Positions 36,777 through 45,874 of a stretch of 64,000 nt of DNA are shown in pieces (position 1 is the stretch's first letter; every line of letters begins with the position of its first letter). Origin of the DNA: Hoeflea sp. YIM 152468 (lineage in GTDB: Bacteria; Pseudomonadota; Alphaproteobacteria; Rhizobiales; Rhizobiaceae); NCBI RefSeq assembly GCF_029210485.1, contig NZ_JARGET010000026.1:123598-187597 (forward strand), in the 5' to 3' direction. A model generated the notes under the pieces. The model searched no databases. It saw only the letters and a program-made list of their open reading frames with translations, and was not told the origin of the DNA. The position numbers and the translations under genes were made by a program.

Positions 36777-38168
36777 TCACCCCGCCACCAGACGAGGCAG
36801 CCAGGTGACGATTTCGGGAAAGATAAACAGGATGGCGATTGCCACGATCTGCAACGCGACAAATGGAAGGATGCCTTTGTAGATGGCGCTGGTCGGCAAA
36901 CCGTCTGGCGCCACGCCCCGCAGATAGAAGAGCGCAAAACCGAAAGGCGGCGTCAGAAAGGATGTTTGCAGGTTGACCCCGACCAGCACGCCCAGCCAGA
37001 TCGGATCGATATCCAGCGCCAGCAGGACCGGTGCGGTGATCGGGATAACAATGAAGATGATCTCGAACGTGTCCAGGATGAAACCCAGAAAGAACATGAT
37101 CACCATCACCACAGCGACCGCCGCCAAAGGTCCGCCGGGCAGATTACCCAGGAATTCATGCACCAGATTGTCACCACCCATCATCCGGAACACCACCGAG
37201 AAAACGGATGCACCGAGCAGGATGACGAACACCATGCTGGTGATTGTCGCCGTGGAAATGACCGTTTCCCTGATAATCTTGTAGGACAGACGCCAGCGCA
37301 GCGCTGCGAGAACCATCGCGCCGACCGCGCCGACAGAGGCAGCCTCGGTGGGAGTGGCAATCCCGCCGAGAATGGACCCCAGCACGGCGAGGATAAGCAG
37401 CAGCGGCGGAACCAGCGCGACGAGTATCTCCCGGATCAGATCGCCCTTTTCCTCGGGCGGGACCGGCGTGGCTGGGCAAGAGGCGGGATCGGTCACTGCC
37501 TTGAACAAGACCCAGATCAGATAAAGTGAAACCAGCAACAGGCCCGGCAGCAGCGCTCCGGCAAACAGATCGCCCACCGAAACCGGCATCGGAGCGAAAT
37601 TGCCCTTGGCCATCTGTACCTGGCTGTTGATGCCGGAGAGCATGTCTCCCATGAAAATCAGCACGGTGGAAGGCGGGATGATCTGGCCAAGCGTGCCGCT
37701 GGCACAGATCACGCCGGTGGCCAGCTTTGGATCGTAACCGGCCCGCAACATCGCAGGAAGCGAGATCAACCCCATGGTCACCACTGTCGCACCGACGACG
37801 CCGGTTGAGGCGGCCAACATGGCGCCGACAAGGATCACCGAAAAACCGAGCCCGCCGCGCAGGTTTCCGAACAGTTTGCCCATGGTCAGCAAAAGCTGCT
37901 CTGCAATCTGGCTTCGTTCCAGCATCACCCCCATAAAGATGAACAGGGGCACGGCCACCAGGACCTCATTGGTCATGAAGCCGATATAGCGGTTGGGCAG
38001 CGACCCGAAATTCGAGGGATCGAAGACGCCCAAGACCAGGCCGACGCCACCGAACAACAGCGAGACACCGGCCAGCGTGAAGGCAACAGGAAAGCCAATC
38101 AGCAAAAAGCCGATCACGCCAAAAAACATCAAGGCGGCGAGAATTTCGCCAATCAGTATCGGATCCAT
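36777..38168 (-). CDS. TRAP large permease, DctM type
   Basis: A 463-aa channel subunit with about 12 transmembrane segments. It is of the longer DctM type found with TakP-like binding proteins: PLFIFMGVMLERSQIAEQLL, VICASGTLGQIIPPSTVLI, and SFLTPPFGFALFYLRGVAP near the end. It overlaps the DctQ gene by one base (TGATG). It converges on the binding-protein gene with the terminator between them. Confidence 0.92.
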   Translation of the reverse strand: MDPILIGEILAALMFFGVIGFLLIGFPVAFTLAGVSLLFGGVGLVLGVFDPSNFGSLPNRYIGFMTNEVLVAVPLFIFMGVMLERSQIAEQLLLTMGKLFGNLRGGLGFSVILVGAMLAASTGVVGATVVTMGLISLPAMLRAGYDPKLATGVICASGTLGQIIPPSTVLIFMGDMLSGINSQVQMAKGNFAPMPVSVGDLFAGALLPGLLLVSLYLIWVLFKAVTDPASCPATPVPPEEKGDLIREILVALVPPLLLILAVLGSILGGIATPTEAASVGAVGAMVLAALRWRLSYKIIRETVISTATITSMVFVILLGASVFSVVFRMMGGDNLVHEFLGNLPGGPLAAVAVVMVIMFFLGFILDTFEIIFIVIPITAPVLLALDIDPIWLGVLVGVNLQTSFLTPPFGFALFYLRGVAPDGLPTSAIYKGILPFVALQIVAIAILFIFPEIVTWLPRLVAG

Positions 38169-38746
38169 CAGGCAGCTCCCTTGGGCAGATCAGAGAGAGC
38201 CTGGTCCGAACCGTATTGAATTGACTTGGGCACCAGTTGCTCATTTCCCGAAAGCACAAGGATTGACCGGATAGCCATTGCCAGCCCCTGAAGCGCAAGC
38301 AGCACCGCAAAGGCTATAATGAAGGTCTTGAGGATGAAAAGCCCCTGCATCCCGCCAACATTCGCGGAAGCCTCACGATAACTCCAGGCGCGAACCACAA
38401 AGGGCATGGAATACTGGTAAACCACCCAGGTAAACGGCAACAGAAAAAGGAAGACGCCGATGAGATCGGACCACGCCTTTGTCCTCACCCGTGCCGGCCG
38501 ATAGAAAATATCCACCCGAACATGATCGTTGCGGAGCAGGGCAAATCCCGCCACCGCTGTAAACATTGCTCCATTCAACCAGACATAGAGGTCCTGCATC
38601 CAGAGATGACTGACCGAAAACAGGTAGCGCTGGACGACCACCGTGAAGCACACGACGACGATGCCCAGCGACAGCCAGGCGAAGGTTCGGCCAATGAACA
38701 GGTTGACCGCGCATATCGAAGCGGCAATTCCAGCAAGAAAACGCAC
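38168..38746 (-). CDS. TRAP small permease, DctQ type
   Basis: A 192-aa four-helix subunit. Key parts are WMQDLYVWLNGAMFTAVAG, LLRNDHVRVDIFYRPA and LPFTWVVYQYSMPFVVRAW. It is first in the permease pair, and its promoter must lie in the gap to the right. It belongs to the TakP-type importer. Confidence 0.88.
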   Translation of the reverse strand: MRFLAGIAASICAVNLFIGRTFAWLSLGIVVVCFTVVVQRYLFSVSHLWMQDLYVWLNGAMFTAVAGFALLRNDHVRVDIFYRPARVRTKAWSDLIGVFLFLLPFTWVVYQYSMPFVVRAWSYREASANVGGMQGLFILKTFIIAFAVLLALQGLAMAIRSILVLSGNEQLVPKSIQYGSDQALSDLPKGAA

Positions 38747-39264
38747 CTTTCTCCCCTTTTCTGATCATTATTTTTGTCTGGACTGTAATCAAAGTGCGAG
38801 GCGCAAAAGTCAAGAATTAGATATCCGGAAATCCGTCTCGATCGTTTCGCAAAACGCTCTACAGATTGCGGGACAGCCCGCAGGCAACACACTCCGGCTC
38901 ACAAGCTCACACCATAGCGACAACCCCAAGACACATTGCGTTGGAGAATACTCGCCGTTGGAGAGAGGGAGCTTCTGATGGAAGTGGTGACAGACGGGGG
39001 GGGTCGACAGCGGCGTTGTGATCAATTTCAATATGGCCTGGTTCAAGATCTCAGCGCCGTCTATCGGCCCATGCTGAAAGCCATGACACCGCAGTCTGAG
39101 CGTATCATCGGCTCAAGATCGGCCATTCTGGCGGTCGTGGTCCGCGTCGGCTCGAAGCGGACAGCCGCGCCGGGCTTGGGTAAGCGTCGTTAGGGGTCGT
39201 ATTTTCGATATGACCACCCAGAAATTTATCCTATCGTCGTCAAGAGTCAGGGAGTTGCTGGAAT
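38747..39264. other. 518-bp divergent gap upstream of formate dehydrogenase
   Basis: It must hold promoters for the leftward TRAP permeases and the rightward formate dehydrogenase. I found no clear operator, molybdate or tungstate-related element, or coding frame by eye. An AT-rich patch at 39200-39240 is the likeliest core promoter for the dehydrogenase. Confidence 0.35.
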
Positions 39265-40950
39265 ATGGACGTGAAACGGAAAGACGGCGTATGGAAATCG
39301 GGCGGTGGACGTGGCCGCAGGACTCCGAAGGGACGCCAGCTTGAAGATCAGGCATGGGCAGAGGTAAAGGCGCTGCTGGGGGATGAACCACGCCGCCGCG
39401 ACCTTCTGATCGAGTATCTTCACCTCATCCAGGACACCTATGGCCATCTTTCCGCTCGTCATCTGCGTGCGCTCGCTGAAGAACTGCGTACGGGAATGGC
39501 CGAGATCTGGGAGGTCGCCACGTTTTATGCGCACTTTGATCCGGTCAGGGAAAACGAAACGCCGCCGCCCGGCCTGACGATCCGGGTCTGCGACTCGCTG
39601 TCCTGCGAGATGGCTGGATCGGAAGCCCTGACGGCCGCCTTGAAAGCAGGGAACGACCCCGACAGGATTCGCGTCCTTCGCGCTCCCTGTATGGGCCGTT
39701 GCGACACGGCACCGGTGCTGGAAATCGGCCACCGGCACGTCGATCATGCAACGCCCGAAAAGGTCGAGAGCGTCGTGGCGGAGGGCAATTTCCACGCCGA
39801 AATTCCTCACTATCAGGACCTGGCCGCCTATCAGGCAACCGGCGGCTACGCCAGGCTCGCCGAATTGCGCAAATCCGGCAACTGGGAAGAAGTGCAGGAG
39901 ACGGTCCTCTCTTCCGGACTGCGTGGGCTCGGTGGAGCCGGTTTTCCATCAGGCCGCAAATGGGGTTTTGTTCGCGCCAATCCCGGGCCGCGTTATCTCG
40001 CGGTCAACGGCGACGAGGGGGAGCCGGGAACGTTCAAGGACCGCTACTATCTCGAACGCACGCCCCACATGACGCTCGAAGGCATGTTGATCGCCGCCTG
40101 GGCGGTCGAGGCGGATCGCTGCTTCATTTACATGCGTGATGAATATCCGGCAGTGCTGCATATCCTGCGCAACGAGATCGCGGCACTGGAAGCGGCAGGC
40201 ATCGTTGCGCCCGGGTTTATTGAGCTCCGCCGCGGCGCCGGCGCCTATATTTGCGGCGAAGAAAGCGCCATGATCGAGAGCATTGAAGGCAAACGTGGCA
40301 TTCCACGCCTGCGCCCGCCCTATGTCGCCGCTGTGGGCATTTTCGACCGGCCGACACTGGTGCACAATGTCGAGACGCTGCACTGGATTGCGCGAATTTG
40401 CCGTGAAGGACCGCAAATCCTCTCTTCCATCGAGAAGAATGGCCGGAAAGGTCTCCGCTCCTACTCGGTTTCGGGTCGCGTGGCGCGCCCTGGCGTCCAC
40501 CTTCTGCCTGCCGGGTCGACGATCACCGATGTCATTGATGCCTGTGGCGGAATGGCTGAGGGGCACGAATTCAAGGCCTATCAGCCGGGCGGCCCCTCCT
40601 CCGGCCTTCTGCCGGCGTCGCTCAATGATGTGCCGCTCGATTTCGATACGCTGCAGCCGCATGACAGTTTTATCGGCTCGGCTGCCGTGGTTGTTCTGTC
40701 CGACCAGGACAGCGCCAGACAGGCGGCGCTCAACATGCTGCGATTTTTCGAAAGCGAAAGCTGTGGCCAGTGTACGCCGTGCAGGGTCGGTTGCGAAAAG
40801 GCGGTAAAGCTGATGCAGGCGCCGAAATGGGACGCAGGGCTTCTCGAGGAGCTCTGCGAGGTCATGGCCGATGCCTCGATCTGCGGACTCGGACAAGCGG
40901 CGCCCAATCCGATCCGTCTGACGATGAAACATTTCCCCGAGGAGATCTGA
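39265..40950 (+). CDS. fdh1B: NAD-dependent formate dehydrogenase beta subunit (NuoE-NuoF fusion)
   Basis: A 561-aa diaphorase subunit that hands electrons from formate to NAD. Residues about 30-180 are NuoE-like, with 2Fe-2S cysteines in VCDSLSCEMAG and APCMGRCDTAP. About 200-555 are NuoF-like: GLGGAGFPSGRKWGF, GDEGEPGTFKDRYY (FMN), GAGAYICGEESAMIESIEG (NADH) and the 4Fe-4S set SCGQCTPCRVGCEKA. In FdsGBACD systems these are two proteins; the fusion is as in Methylorubrum Fdh1. AGGGAG precedes the ATG. The alpha subunit follows after 1 bp. Confidence 0.9.
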   Translation: MDVKRKDGVWKSGGGRGRRTPKGRQLEDQAWAEVKALLGDEPRRRDLLIEYLHLIQDTYGHLSARHLRALAEELRTGMAEIWEVATFYAHFDPVRENETPPPGLTIRVCDSLSCEMAGSEALTAALKAGNDPDRIRVLRAPCMGRCDTAPVLEIGHRHVDHATPEKVESVVAEGNFHAEIPHYQDLAAYQATGGYARLAELRKSGNWEEVQETVLSSGLRGLGGAGFPSGRKWGFVRANPGPRYLAVNGDEGEPGTFKDRYYLERTPHMTLEGMLIAAWAVEADRCFIYMRDEYPAVLHILRNEIAALEAAGIVAPGFIELRRGAGAYICGEESAMIESIEGKRGIPRLRPPYVAAVGIFDRPTLVHNVETLHWIARICREGPQILSSIEKNGRKGLRSYSVSGRVARPGVHLLPAGSTITDVIDACGGMAEGHEFKAYQPGGPSSGLLPASLNDVPLDFDTLQPHDSFIGSAAVVVLSDQDSARQAALNMLRFFESESCGQCTPCRVGCEKAVKLMQAPKWDAGLLEELCEVMADASICGLGQAAPNPIRLTMKHFPEEI

Positions 40951-40951
40951 C

Positions 40952-43711
40952 GTGACCGAGCAAATCCGCTTCACCCTGGACGGCCAGGAAGTCTCGGCAG
41001 CACCCGGCGAGACGCTGTGGGAAGTGGCCAGGCGCCATGGCACCAACATCCCCTATCTGTGCCACAAGGACCAGACCGGCTACCGCCCTGACGGGAATTG
41101 CCGGTCCTGCGTTGTCGAGATCGAGGGCGAGCGTGTCCTGGCGGCTTCCTGTTGCCGGCAGCCATCGGACGGCCTGGTGGTCAAGACCGGCAGCGACCGT
41201 GCAAAGAAATCCCGGCAGATGGTCATGGAGCTTCTCCTCGCCGATCAGCCGGAGCAATCCAGCGCTCACGACGCTTCGGCGCATTTGTGGGCCATGGCAG
41301 CGGCCAATGATGTGCAGTCCAGCCGATTTCCCAAGCTTGAGCCCGACCATATTCCGTTGCTTGATGACAGCCATATAGCAATGCGGGTCAATCTTGATGC
41401 CTGCATCCAGTGCGGGTTGTGCGTTCGCGCCTGCCGTGACGTGCAAGTCAATGACGTGATCGGCATGGCCGGCCGGGGGCATCAGGCCTATCCGGTGTTC
41501 GACATGAATGATCCGATGAGGGAGTCGACCTGCGTCGCCTGCGGCGAATGCGTGCAGGCCTGCCCCACCGGCGCGCTGATGCCGGCAACTGTGGTCAACG
41601 AAGATCAGGTCGGCGACCGCGCCGATTTCGACAGCGAAGTCACCTCGGTGTGCCCGTTCTGCGGGGTCGGCTGTCAGGTTTCGCTGAAGGTCAAGGACGA
41701 CAAGGTCAAATATGTCGAGGGCATCAACGGCCCGGCAAACGAGGGCCGGCTCTGCGTCAAGGGCCGTTTCGGTTTCGACTACATCCACCATCCCCACCGG
41801 CTGACCAAACCTCTCATCCGCCGCGACGATGCGCCGGCCAAGGGGCTGAACGTGGACCCTGCCCACTGGCAGCAATTCTTCCGCGAAGCGACCTGGGACG
41901 AAGCCCTCGACAAGGCCGCCAATGGCTGGAAGGCGTTGACCGCCAAGCATGGTGGCGAAGCGGTCGCCGGCTTCGGCTCGGCAAAATGCTCCAATGAGGA
42001 AGCCTATCTCTTCCAGAAGCTCATCCGGCAGGGCTTTGGTCACAACAATGTCGACCACTGCACCCGGCTCTGTCATGCCTCGTCGGTTGCCGCTTTGTTG
42101 GAAAATGTCGGCAGTGGCGCCGTGACGGCGAGCTTCAACGAGGTCAAACACGCCGACGTGGTCATCCTCATCGGCTGCAATCCGGTGGAAAACCATCCCG
42201 TCGCCGCGACCTATTTCAAGCAATTCACCAAGCGTGGCGGCAAGCTTATCGTCATGGATCCGCGCGGCGTCGGGCTGAGCCGGTTTGCCACCTCGATGCT
42301 GAAGTTCCGCCCCGGCGCTGACGTGTCGATGCTCAATGCGATCATGCACACCATCGTCGAAGAAGAGCTTTACGACAGGCAGTATATCGAGGCCTATACG
42401 GAAAACTGGGAGGCGCAGAAGGCGCACCTTGCCAATTTCCCGCCAGAAAAAATGGAGGCGTTCTGCGGTATTCCTGCCGTCACGCTGAGACAGGTCGCGC
42501 GCGACTTCGCCACCGCGAAATCTGCCATGATCTTCTGGGGAATGGGCGTGTCACAGCACATCCACGGAACCGACAATTCGCGGTGCCTGATCTCGCTGGC
42601 ACTGATGTGCGGCCATGTCGGACGGCCGGGCACGGGTCTGCATCCGCTGCGCGGCCAAAACAATGTGCAGGGTGCCTCGGACGCCGGCCTGATACCGATG
42701 TTCCTGCCCGACTACCAGACAGTCACCGACGATGCCATCAGAGAGCATTTTTCGACATTGTGGGGTTCGGGCGACTTCTCAAACGAGAAGGGCCTCACCG
42801 TCACCGAGATCCTCGACGCGGTTCACGCCGGTCAGATCAAGGGCATGTACATTCTTGGCGAAAATCCGGCGATGTCGGATCCGGATCTCAATCATGCCCG
42901 CGCGGCACTGGCCAAGCTCGACACGCTGGTCGTGCAGGACATCTTCCTGACCGAGACCGCGAACTATGCTGACGTGATTCTGCCTGCCGCCGCTTTTTAC
43001 GAAAAGAACGGCACCGTGACCAACACCAACCGGCAGGTCCAGATGGGCCGCGCCGCGGTTCCCCCTCCGGGCGAGGCGCGCGAGGATTGGGCGATCACCG
43101 TGGCGCTTGCCAACCGGCTTGGCCTCGGCTGGACCTACAGCCACCCGCGCGAGGTGTTCGCCGAGATGAAAGCGGGGATGAAGTCTCTCGATAACATCAC
43201 CTGGGACCGGCTGGAGCGCGAAGGCGCCGTCACCTACCCGTCTCTTTCGCCCCAAGACCCGGGCCAGGTTATTGTCTTTGGTTCAGGCTTTCCGCGCGAA
43301 GGTGGACGGGCCAGGTTCACACCGGCCAGCATCATCGCGCCCGCGGAATTGCCGGATGCAGACTATCCGATGATCCTGACCACGGGCAGGCAGCTCGAAC
43401 ACTGGCATACCGGATCGATGACACGCCGCTCGGCGGTGCTCGATGCAGTTGAACCGGAAGCCAATTGCTCACTCAATCCCGCCACCTTGCGCAGGCTTGG
43501 CGTCGAGCCGGGCGGGCACGTGCGGTTGACCACGCGGCGCGGCACGATTTCGCTGATGGCCCGCGCTGACCGCGCTATCGCTGAGGACATGGTGTTTGTT
43601 CCCTTCGCCTTTGTCGAAGCGGCGGCCAATGTGCTGACCAATCCCGCGCTCGATCCTTACGGGAAGATTCCGGAGTTCAAATTCGCAGCGGTCCGGGTAG
43701 AGCAGGGGTAG
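40952..43711 (+). CDS. fdh1A: NAD-dependent formate dehydrogenase alpha subunit (Mo/W)
   Basis: A 919-aa catalytic subunit. The N-terminal 2Fe-2S domain has Cys37, Cys50, Cys53 and Cys67. Two 4Fe-4S sets follow (ACIQCGLCVRACRD; STCVACGECVQACPTG), then another cluster site near VCPFCGVGC, and the molybdopterin domains to the end. The active-site ligand is Cys374 in DHCTRLCHASS, where E. coli FdhF has selenocysteine, followed by the catalytic His375. The start is a GTG at 40952 with GAGGAG upstream. Relatives carry molybdenum or tungsten; which one cannot be told. No FdhD-type sulfurtransferase gene is beside it. Confidence 0.93.
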   Translation: MTEQIRFTLDGQEVSAAPGETLWEVARRHGTNIPYLCHKDQTGYRPDGNCRSCVVEIEGERVLAASCCRQPSDGLVVKTGSDRAKKSRQMVMELLLADQPEQSSAHDASAHLWAMAAANDVQSSRFPKLEPDHIPLLDDSHIAMRVNLDACIQCGLCVRACRDVQVNDVIGMAGRGHQAYPVFDMNDPMRESTCVACGECVQACPTGALMPATVVNEDQVGDRADFDSEVTSVCPFCGVGCQVSLKVKDDKVKYVEGINGPANEGRLCVKGRFGFDYIHHPHRLTKPLIRRDDAPAKGLNVDPAHWQQFFREATWDEALDKAANGWKALTAKHGGEAVAGFGSAKCSNEEAYLFQKLIRQGFGHNNVDHCTRLCHASSVAALLENVGSGAVTASFNEVKHADVVILIGCNPVENHPVAATYFKQFTKRGGKLIVMDPRGVGLSRFATSMLKFRPGADVSMLNAIMHTIVEEELYDRQYIEAYTENWEAQKAHLANFPPEKMEAFCGIPAVTLRQVARDFATAKSAMIFWGMGVSQHIHGTDNSRCLISLALMCGHVGRPGTGLHPLRGQNNVQGASDAGLIPMFLPDYQTVTDDAIREHFSTLWGSGDFSNEKGLTVTEILDAVHAGQIKGMYILGENPAMSDPDLNHARAALAKLDTLVVQDIFLTETANYADVILPAAAFYEKNGTVTNTNRQVQMGRAAVPPPGEAREDWAITVALANRLGLGWTYSHPREVFAEMKAGMKSLDNITWDRLEREGAVTYPSLSPQDPGQVIVFGSGFPREGGRARFTPASIIAPAELPDADYPMILTTGRQLEHWHTGSMTRRSAVLDAVEPEANCSLNPATLRRLGVEPGGHVRLTTRRGTISLMARADRAIAEDMVFVPFAFVEAAANVLTNPALDPYGKIPEFKFAAVRVEQG

Positions 43712-43723
43712 ACCGGCCCTCGG

Positions 43724-43772
43724 GATGAGGATCAAGGAACGTCATCCAATTGCTGACGTTCCTTGTCTCATC
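43724..43772. terminator. hairpin after formate dehydrogenase
   Basis: An 11-bp perfect stem, AAGGAACGTCA (43734-43744) and TGACGTTCCTT (43754-43764), is extended by an outer GATGAG/CTCATC pairing across an internal loop. It lies 12 bp after the alpha-subunit stop, between convergent genes. No T-tract; probably a bidirectional terminator. Confidence 0.6.
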
Positions 43773-43884
43773 TCAACTTCGATTCCGAACCATCGGCTCA
43801 TGCCTGCCGCGCTCGATTGGATTCAACTGAGCGCGGCAGGCTTTTGACCAAGCTCCAAGTCACCAAGCCCGGTTTGGCGGTCCT

Positions 43885-44577
43885 TCAAAGTGCCAAGGTG
43901 CTGTCACACAATTCGGAAGCAGCCGCCTGCTCGCTTTCGCCAATGCCGCCGAGAAACACGCGAATGGCGAGCTCAAGGCGGCAGTTGTAGGCATCGGGAT
44001 ACCGACGAGCCGGCGGAGAGATCACAAGTTTTTCGAGCACGTTCTCGTGAGCCATGTCAGCCAGCAATCGTGCCGCCGCGCCCGTGTCGCTGATGCGGAT
44101 CTCACCCCGGGCAACCGAACGGTCAAGCTCCGCGCGGATCATGGCGTAGAGCGCATAGGGTCCTTCCTGCAGAAATTCATGGGCAAGGTCCGGCTGCCTT
44201 TCCGCCTCCGTGATCATGGCGCGAAGTATCGCCAGGGGCAGGAGATCGGCCCGCTCTTCGCCCGACGGCGTCAACAACAGATGCAGGCGTTCAGCCAACG
44301 GTCGCGCAAGTTCATCGCGGGTCAGTGGCCGCGTGAACATGTTTTGCATGCGCCGGATGATCGCTGCAAAAAGTGCGGTGCGACTCTCGAACACTTGATA
44401 AAGCGTGCGTTTTGACATGCCGGCCTCTTGCGCGATTGCCGCCATCGACGCACCTGCGAGCCCTTGGGCGACGATGATCCTTTCGGCTGCATCAATGATG
44501 ATTGTCTCGCGTTCCGACGAATCCAGCTGACGCGGTCTGCCGGGACCACGCCGGGAAGTGCGGCACTTTGGCAACAA
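43885..44577 (-). CDS. TetR-family regulator of the efflux pump
   Basis: A 230-aa repressor. The HTH is MAAIAQEAGMSKRTLYQVFE with a preceding IIIDAAERIIVAQGLAGAS helix; the C-terminal ligand domain is not conserved. I choose the TTG at 44577 (GGGAGA upstream); the open frame goes on to 44805, but that part covers the promoter region. It is divergent from the RND pump genes and a near-perfect palindrome lies between them, so it probably represses the pump in the AcrR manner. Confidence 0.85.
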   Translation of the reverse strand: MLPKCRTSRRGPGRPRQLDSSERETIIIDAAERIIVAQGLAGASMAAIAQEAGMSKRTLYQVFESRTALFAAIIRRMQNMFTRPLTRDELARPLAERLHLLLTPSGEERADLLPLAILRAMITEAERQPDLAHEFLQEGPYALYAMIRAELDRSVARGEIRISDTGAAARLLADMAHENVLEKLVISPPARRYPDAYNCRLELAIRVFLGGIGESEQAAASELCDSTLAL

Positions 44578-44625
44578 GTCTGATCTCCCGTTTTTGCGGT
44601 CACAGTGTTGTGCTTGGCATTGCCC

Positions 44626-44665
44626 TTGCGTCCGGCAAAAAAACCAATATAAAACCGCTTGGTTT
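44626..44665 (+). promoter_or_regulatory. pump promoter with overlapping TetR operator
   Basis: TTGCGT (44626-44631) and TATAAA (44648-44653) are spaced by 16 bp facing the pump genes. The palindrome AAACC-GCTT-GGTTT at 44652-44665 begins within the -10 box, where a TetR repressor would block transcription. An outer copy, AAACCA at 44641, may extend the site. Confidence 0.45.
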
Positions 44666-44727
44666 CCATAATATCCGGTGCGTGCGAGTTCGCCAAGCGG
44701 GCACTCCAAATTTAACGGAGATTTTCC

Positions 44728-45858
44728 ATGAGGTTTGCGGCTTACGCCCTCAATTCGTTCCTGTTTGTCACCCTGATGACAACCGGCACCTTTGCCCAGC
44801 AACAAGAACGCCCGCCCACGCCCGTCACTGTTGTCACGGTGAAGGCCGAGACGGTCACCGTGACCTCCACCCTTCCCGGGCGGGTCGCGGCGTCCGGTGT
44901 TGCCGAAGTCCGTCCTCAGGTAAACGGCATTATTGTCGAGCGGCTGTTCGATGAAGGTTCGGCAGTCAAGGAGGGCGATGTTCTCTATCGCATTGATCCG
45001 GCCGCCTACAGGGCGCAGGTGGTCGCGGCGGAGGCCGCGGTCAATCAGGCCCAGGTCGGCCTCGATTCAGCAAATCGCGAACTCAAGCGCATGCAGACGC
45101 TGCGCGAAAGCAATGTCACGAGCGAGCAGGCACTGGAAACCTCCATCACCACGCGGGACGCGGCAGATGCCAATTTGCAGGTTGCCAATGCACAACTGCT
45201 TGCAGCCAACATCGACCTCGATCGCACCACCATCCGCGCCCAGATCTCCGGCGTCATAGGGCTTTCGCTCACCACGCAGGGCGCGCTCGTTATTTCCGGG
45301 CAAACCAATCCGCTGGCTGTGATTCGCAAGCTCAACCCGGTCTATGTCGACGTTGCCCAGTCAGCCGCCGATCTGGTGCGCTGGAAGCGCAAGGGACCAA
45401 AGGCCGCCGGCCCGAATGTCGACACCAAGGTCAAGCTCACACTGGCCGATCGCTCCGCCTACGATCACACCGGTGAACTGACCGCAGCCGAACCGCATGT
45501 CGACGAGCAAACCGGCGTCGTCACCCTGCGCCTGACATTTCCCAACCCGGACGAAATGCTGTTGCCCGGCATGTATGTCCAGGTCGAGATGCCCCAGGGT
45601 GTGATCGAGGACGCTGTCCTCGTCCCGCAGGAAGGTGTCTCGCGTGACCGTCGCGGCAATCCGACAGCGATGGTTGTCGGCGCTGACAACATTGTCGAGC
45701 AGCGCACCCTGACAATTGTCAGCGATCGCGGTTCGGAGTGGATCGTGACAGACGGGGTGAAGGAAGGTGACAGGGTAATCGTCGAAGGACTGCAGAAGAT
45801 TGCGGTCGGCGCCCCTATCGCCCCCGAAGAACGCGCCGAACAGCCGTCCAAGAACTAA
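44728..45858 (+). CDS. RND efflux membrane-fusion protein (AcrA/MexA type)
   Basis: A 376-aa periplasmic adaptor with an N-terminal signal (up to about TGTFAQQ). The lipoyl half-motifs [18 protein letters not shown] and [12 protein letters not shown] frame a helical hairpin with [18 protein letters not shown]; a beta-barrel and membrane-proximal domain follow ([19 protein letters not shown]). It links the inner-membrane pump to an outer-membrane channel, which is not encoded here. The pump gene follows 16 bp downstream. Confidence 0.9.
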   Translation: MRFAAYALNSFLFVTLMTTGTFAQQQERPPTPVTVVTVKAETVTVTSTLPGRVAASGVAEVRPQVNGIIVERLFDEGSAVKEGDVLYRIDPAAYRAQVVAAEAAVNQAQVGLDSANRELKRMQTLRESNVTSEQALETSITTRDAADANLQVANAQLLAANIDLDRTTIRAQISGVIGLSLTTQGALVISGQTNPLAVIRKLNPVYVDVAQSAADLVRWKRKGPKAAGPNVDTKVKLTLADRSAYDHTGELTAAEPHVDEQTGVVTLRLTFPNPDEMLLPGMYVQVEMPQGVIEDAVLVPQEGVSRDRRGNPTAMVVGADNIVEQRTLTIVSDRGSEWIVTDGVKEGDRVIVEGLQKIAVGAPIAPEERAEQPSKN

Positions 45859-45874
45859 ACCCGCGGAGGCCGTC

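Noticed and set aside
40862..42427. Leftward 521-codon open frame across the formate dehydrogenase genes
   Set aside because: Antisense shadow of a high-GC gene; family motifs are all on the plus strand.
40952..43711. Selenocysteine in the formate dehydrogenase
   Set aside because: The active-site position is an ordinary Cys codon, with no in-frame TGA, so no SECIS element is needed.
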